Assembly (NCBI RefSeq): GCF_001541315.1
Contig: NZ_LMVK01000011.1
Span: 51,413-115,412, forward strand
Direction of reading: 5' to 3'
Origin: Agrobacterium tumefaciens str. B6
GTDB lineage: Bacteria; Pseudomonadota; Alphaproteobacteria; Rhizobiales; Rhizobiaceae
Length of the DNA: 64,000 bases
Positions 63,224 to 64,000 of this stretch are shown one piece after another. Numbering within the stretch: position 1 is the first letter of the stretch; each line of letters starts with the position of its first letter. The notes beneath the pieces are model-generated. The model saw nothing but the letters and a program-made list of their open reading frames with translations, did not search any database and was not told where the DNA came from. Made by a program: the position numbers and the translations under genes.

Positions 63224-63510
63224 GGTTTCTGCCTCCTCTTGATTATCTCCTTCCGAAAATCGGACAGGAGGGCATCGGTCGTTGTGAACACGTAAGGATG
63301 CTCTTCGCCGTCAAGATGACGATGATCGCCTTTGCCGCGTTCGTTGTCGAAAGCGACGATACGCCTGCCGTCCTTGCCATAAAACAGTCGATACTTGAAC
63401 AGGTGGGCGCTACCGGGAACGGGTTCTGGCACCTTCCACACAACGATCTCGACAATCGCACCGTCTGGCAAAACAGTTTTCGAACGTTCGACAAGGATCG
63501 CGGCAATCAT
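63220..63510 (-). CDS. TumE-like toxin (DUF6516 family)
   Basis: 96 residues from ATG 63510 (MIAAILVERSKTVLPDGAIV). Family segments: EIVVWKVPEPVPGSAHLFKY, RLFYGKDGRRIVAFDNERGK, GDHRHLDGEEHPYVF, then a C-terminal helix ending DFRKEIIKRRQKP. TumE proteins pair with HVO_A0114-type HTH antitoxins in transposon- and plasmid-borne toxin-antitoxin modules. The frame is open 15 codons upstream from a TTG, but this ATG is the first. Confidence 0.82.
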   Translation of the reverse strand: MIAAILVERSKTVLPDGAIVEIVVWKVPEPVPGSAHLFKYRLFYGKDGRRIVAFDNERGKGDHRHLDGEEHPYVFTTTDALLSDFRKEIIKRRQKP

Positions 63511-63555
63511 GTTGTCATTTATGCCATCGCCACGTCTCGTTGTCAAGGATGCCAA

Positions 63556-64000
63556 CGGAGCTTTGAGGTTAATTGGCGGCTCGCTGCAGGGTGTTATACT
63601 TGGAATATTTTGCTAACATAAATCAGATAAATACATATATTATTATTTTTATACTTTGATAGTGGAATTAATTACTATTTATAGGCTAGAGTGAACGATT
63701 GATCGCGGTGCGTCATTCACTTGAGACAGGGAAGGGTCGCCATTAAACATATAATTTATACTGGAGTGGTGTGAAAACATATAAAATATTGCAAGCGAAC
63801 CATTGCTGACAGAGGGAGGGAGTTTAATTGGCGGATTTTTGCTTGTTTTGCGGACCGGCAATTCGAGCCGCTTGCAACTGGATGATTTTATATAGTTTTT
63901 TATATGGAGTGTGGATTATTTATTGGTGGAACGAGAAGGAATCTGATTGAGAAGTGGACTGAAAAAGCGATGAAAATTGATGGCGATCGATCATAATAAC
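63556..64000. other. AT-rich end of the window without recognised genes
   Basis: The last 445 bases are much richer in A and T than the rest of the window, with no coding frame that looks real and no repeat array. It may contain the promoter of the tumEA-like pair at its left end or an AT-rich replicon/island boundary; neither can be shown here. Confidence 0.4.

Noticed and set aside
63556..64000. AT-rich end considered as a replication origin
   Set aside because: No iterons, repABC genes or DnaA-box cluster could be seen; AT richness alone is not enough.

Overview
The window looks like a Rhizobiaceae replicon (Agrobacterium/Rhizobium type). The grounds are a Ti-type TraA relaxase with an RSF1010/Ti-like oriT core, an Omp25/31-type outer-membrane barrel, an IalB-family protein, IS66 and IS3 (IS407-like) elements, moderately high G+C, and dense ATGA-coupled operons. 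No rRNA, tRNA, replication or core housekeeping gene was seen, so this is accessory DNA. It could be a chromid, a plasmid or a genomic island.

Region 1 (1-14.9 kb, all minus strand) is a nitrogen-compound uptake and catabolism block. In transcription order it holds an AmiC-like sensor and an AmiR-like ANTAR antiterminator, then a five-gene urea/short-chain-amide ABC transporter (UrtABCDE-like), a two-domain nitrilase-superfamily hydrolase and an iron-type alcohol dehydrogenase. A separate Dpp-type peptide/solute ABC operon follows, and its fused double ATPase runs off the left edge. Intrinsic terminators stand in the leaders of both amiC and urtA, which suggests transcription antitermination by AmiR. 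The first ATPase half of the Dpp-type protein has lost several catalytic residues.

Region 2 (15-24.4 kb) is a patchwork. It holds an IS3 remnant, an oxidoreductase cut off by an orphan toxin-domain/immunity cassette, a SulP STAS fragment, a complete type II restriction-modification operon (m5C methyltransferase, Vsr, MvaI/BcnI-type endonuclease) with a 15-bp palindrome in its promoter region, and an IS66 element interrupted by an IS3 element.

Region 3 (24.5-47 kb, minus strand) is a large contact-dependent inhibition (CDI)/two-partner-secretion locus. A TpsB transporter starts an operon with an IalB protein, a ChaN-like protein, a short second TpsA, a Sel1-repeat protein and a lipoprotein. 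It ends in a 2874-residue CdiA with an EndoU-type toxin tip and its immunity gene. Downstream lies a graveyard or reservoir of orphan cdiA-CT/immunity modules (toxin with Imm8, a GGHHVH toxin with its own immunity gene, and a further toxin-tail/immunity junction present twice). They are joined through repeated cdiA segments.

Region 4 (47-58 kb) holds a membrane protein of unknown role and a compact mobilisation locus (TraA, oriT, NYN-domain protein, TraD-like). It also holds an outer-membrane barrel, a SnoaL-like protein, a GIY-YIG nuclease with a possible B3-like domain, an XRE regulator and several small conserved-looking proteins.

Region 5 (58-64 kb) is a toxin-antitoxin cluster: two HipA/HipB-type pairs flanking an MFS pseudogene, then a TumE/TumA-like pair. 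The last 400 bases are AT-rich and show no gene.
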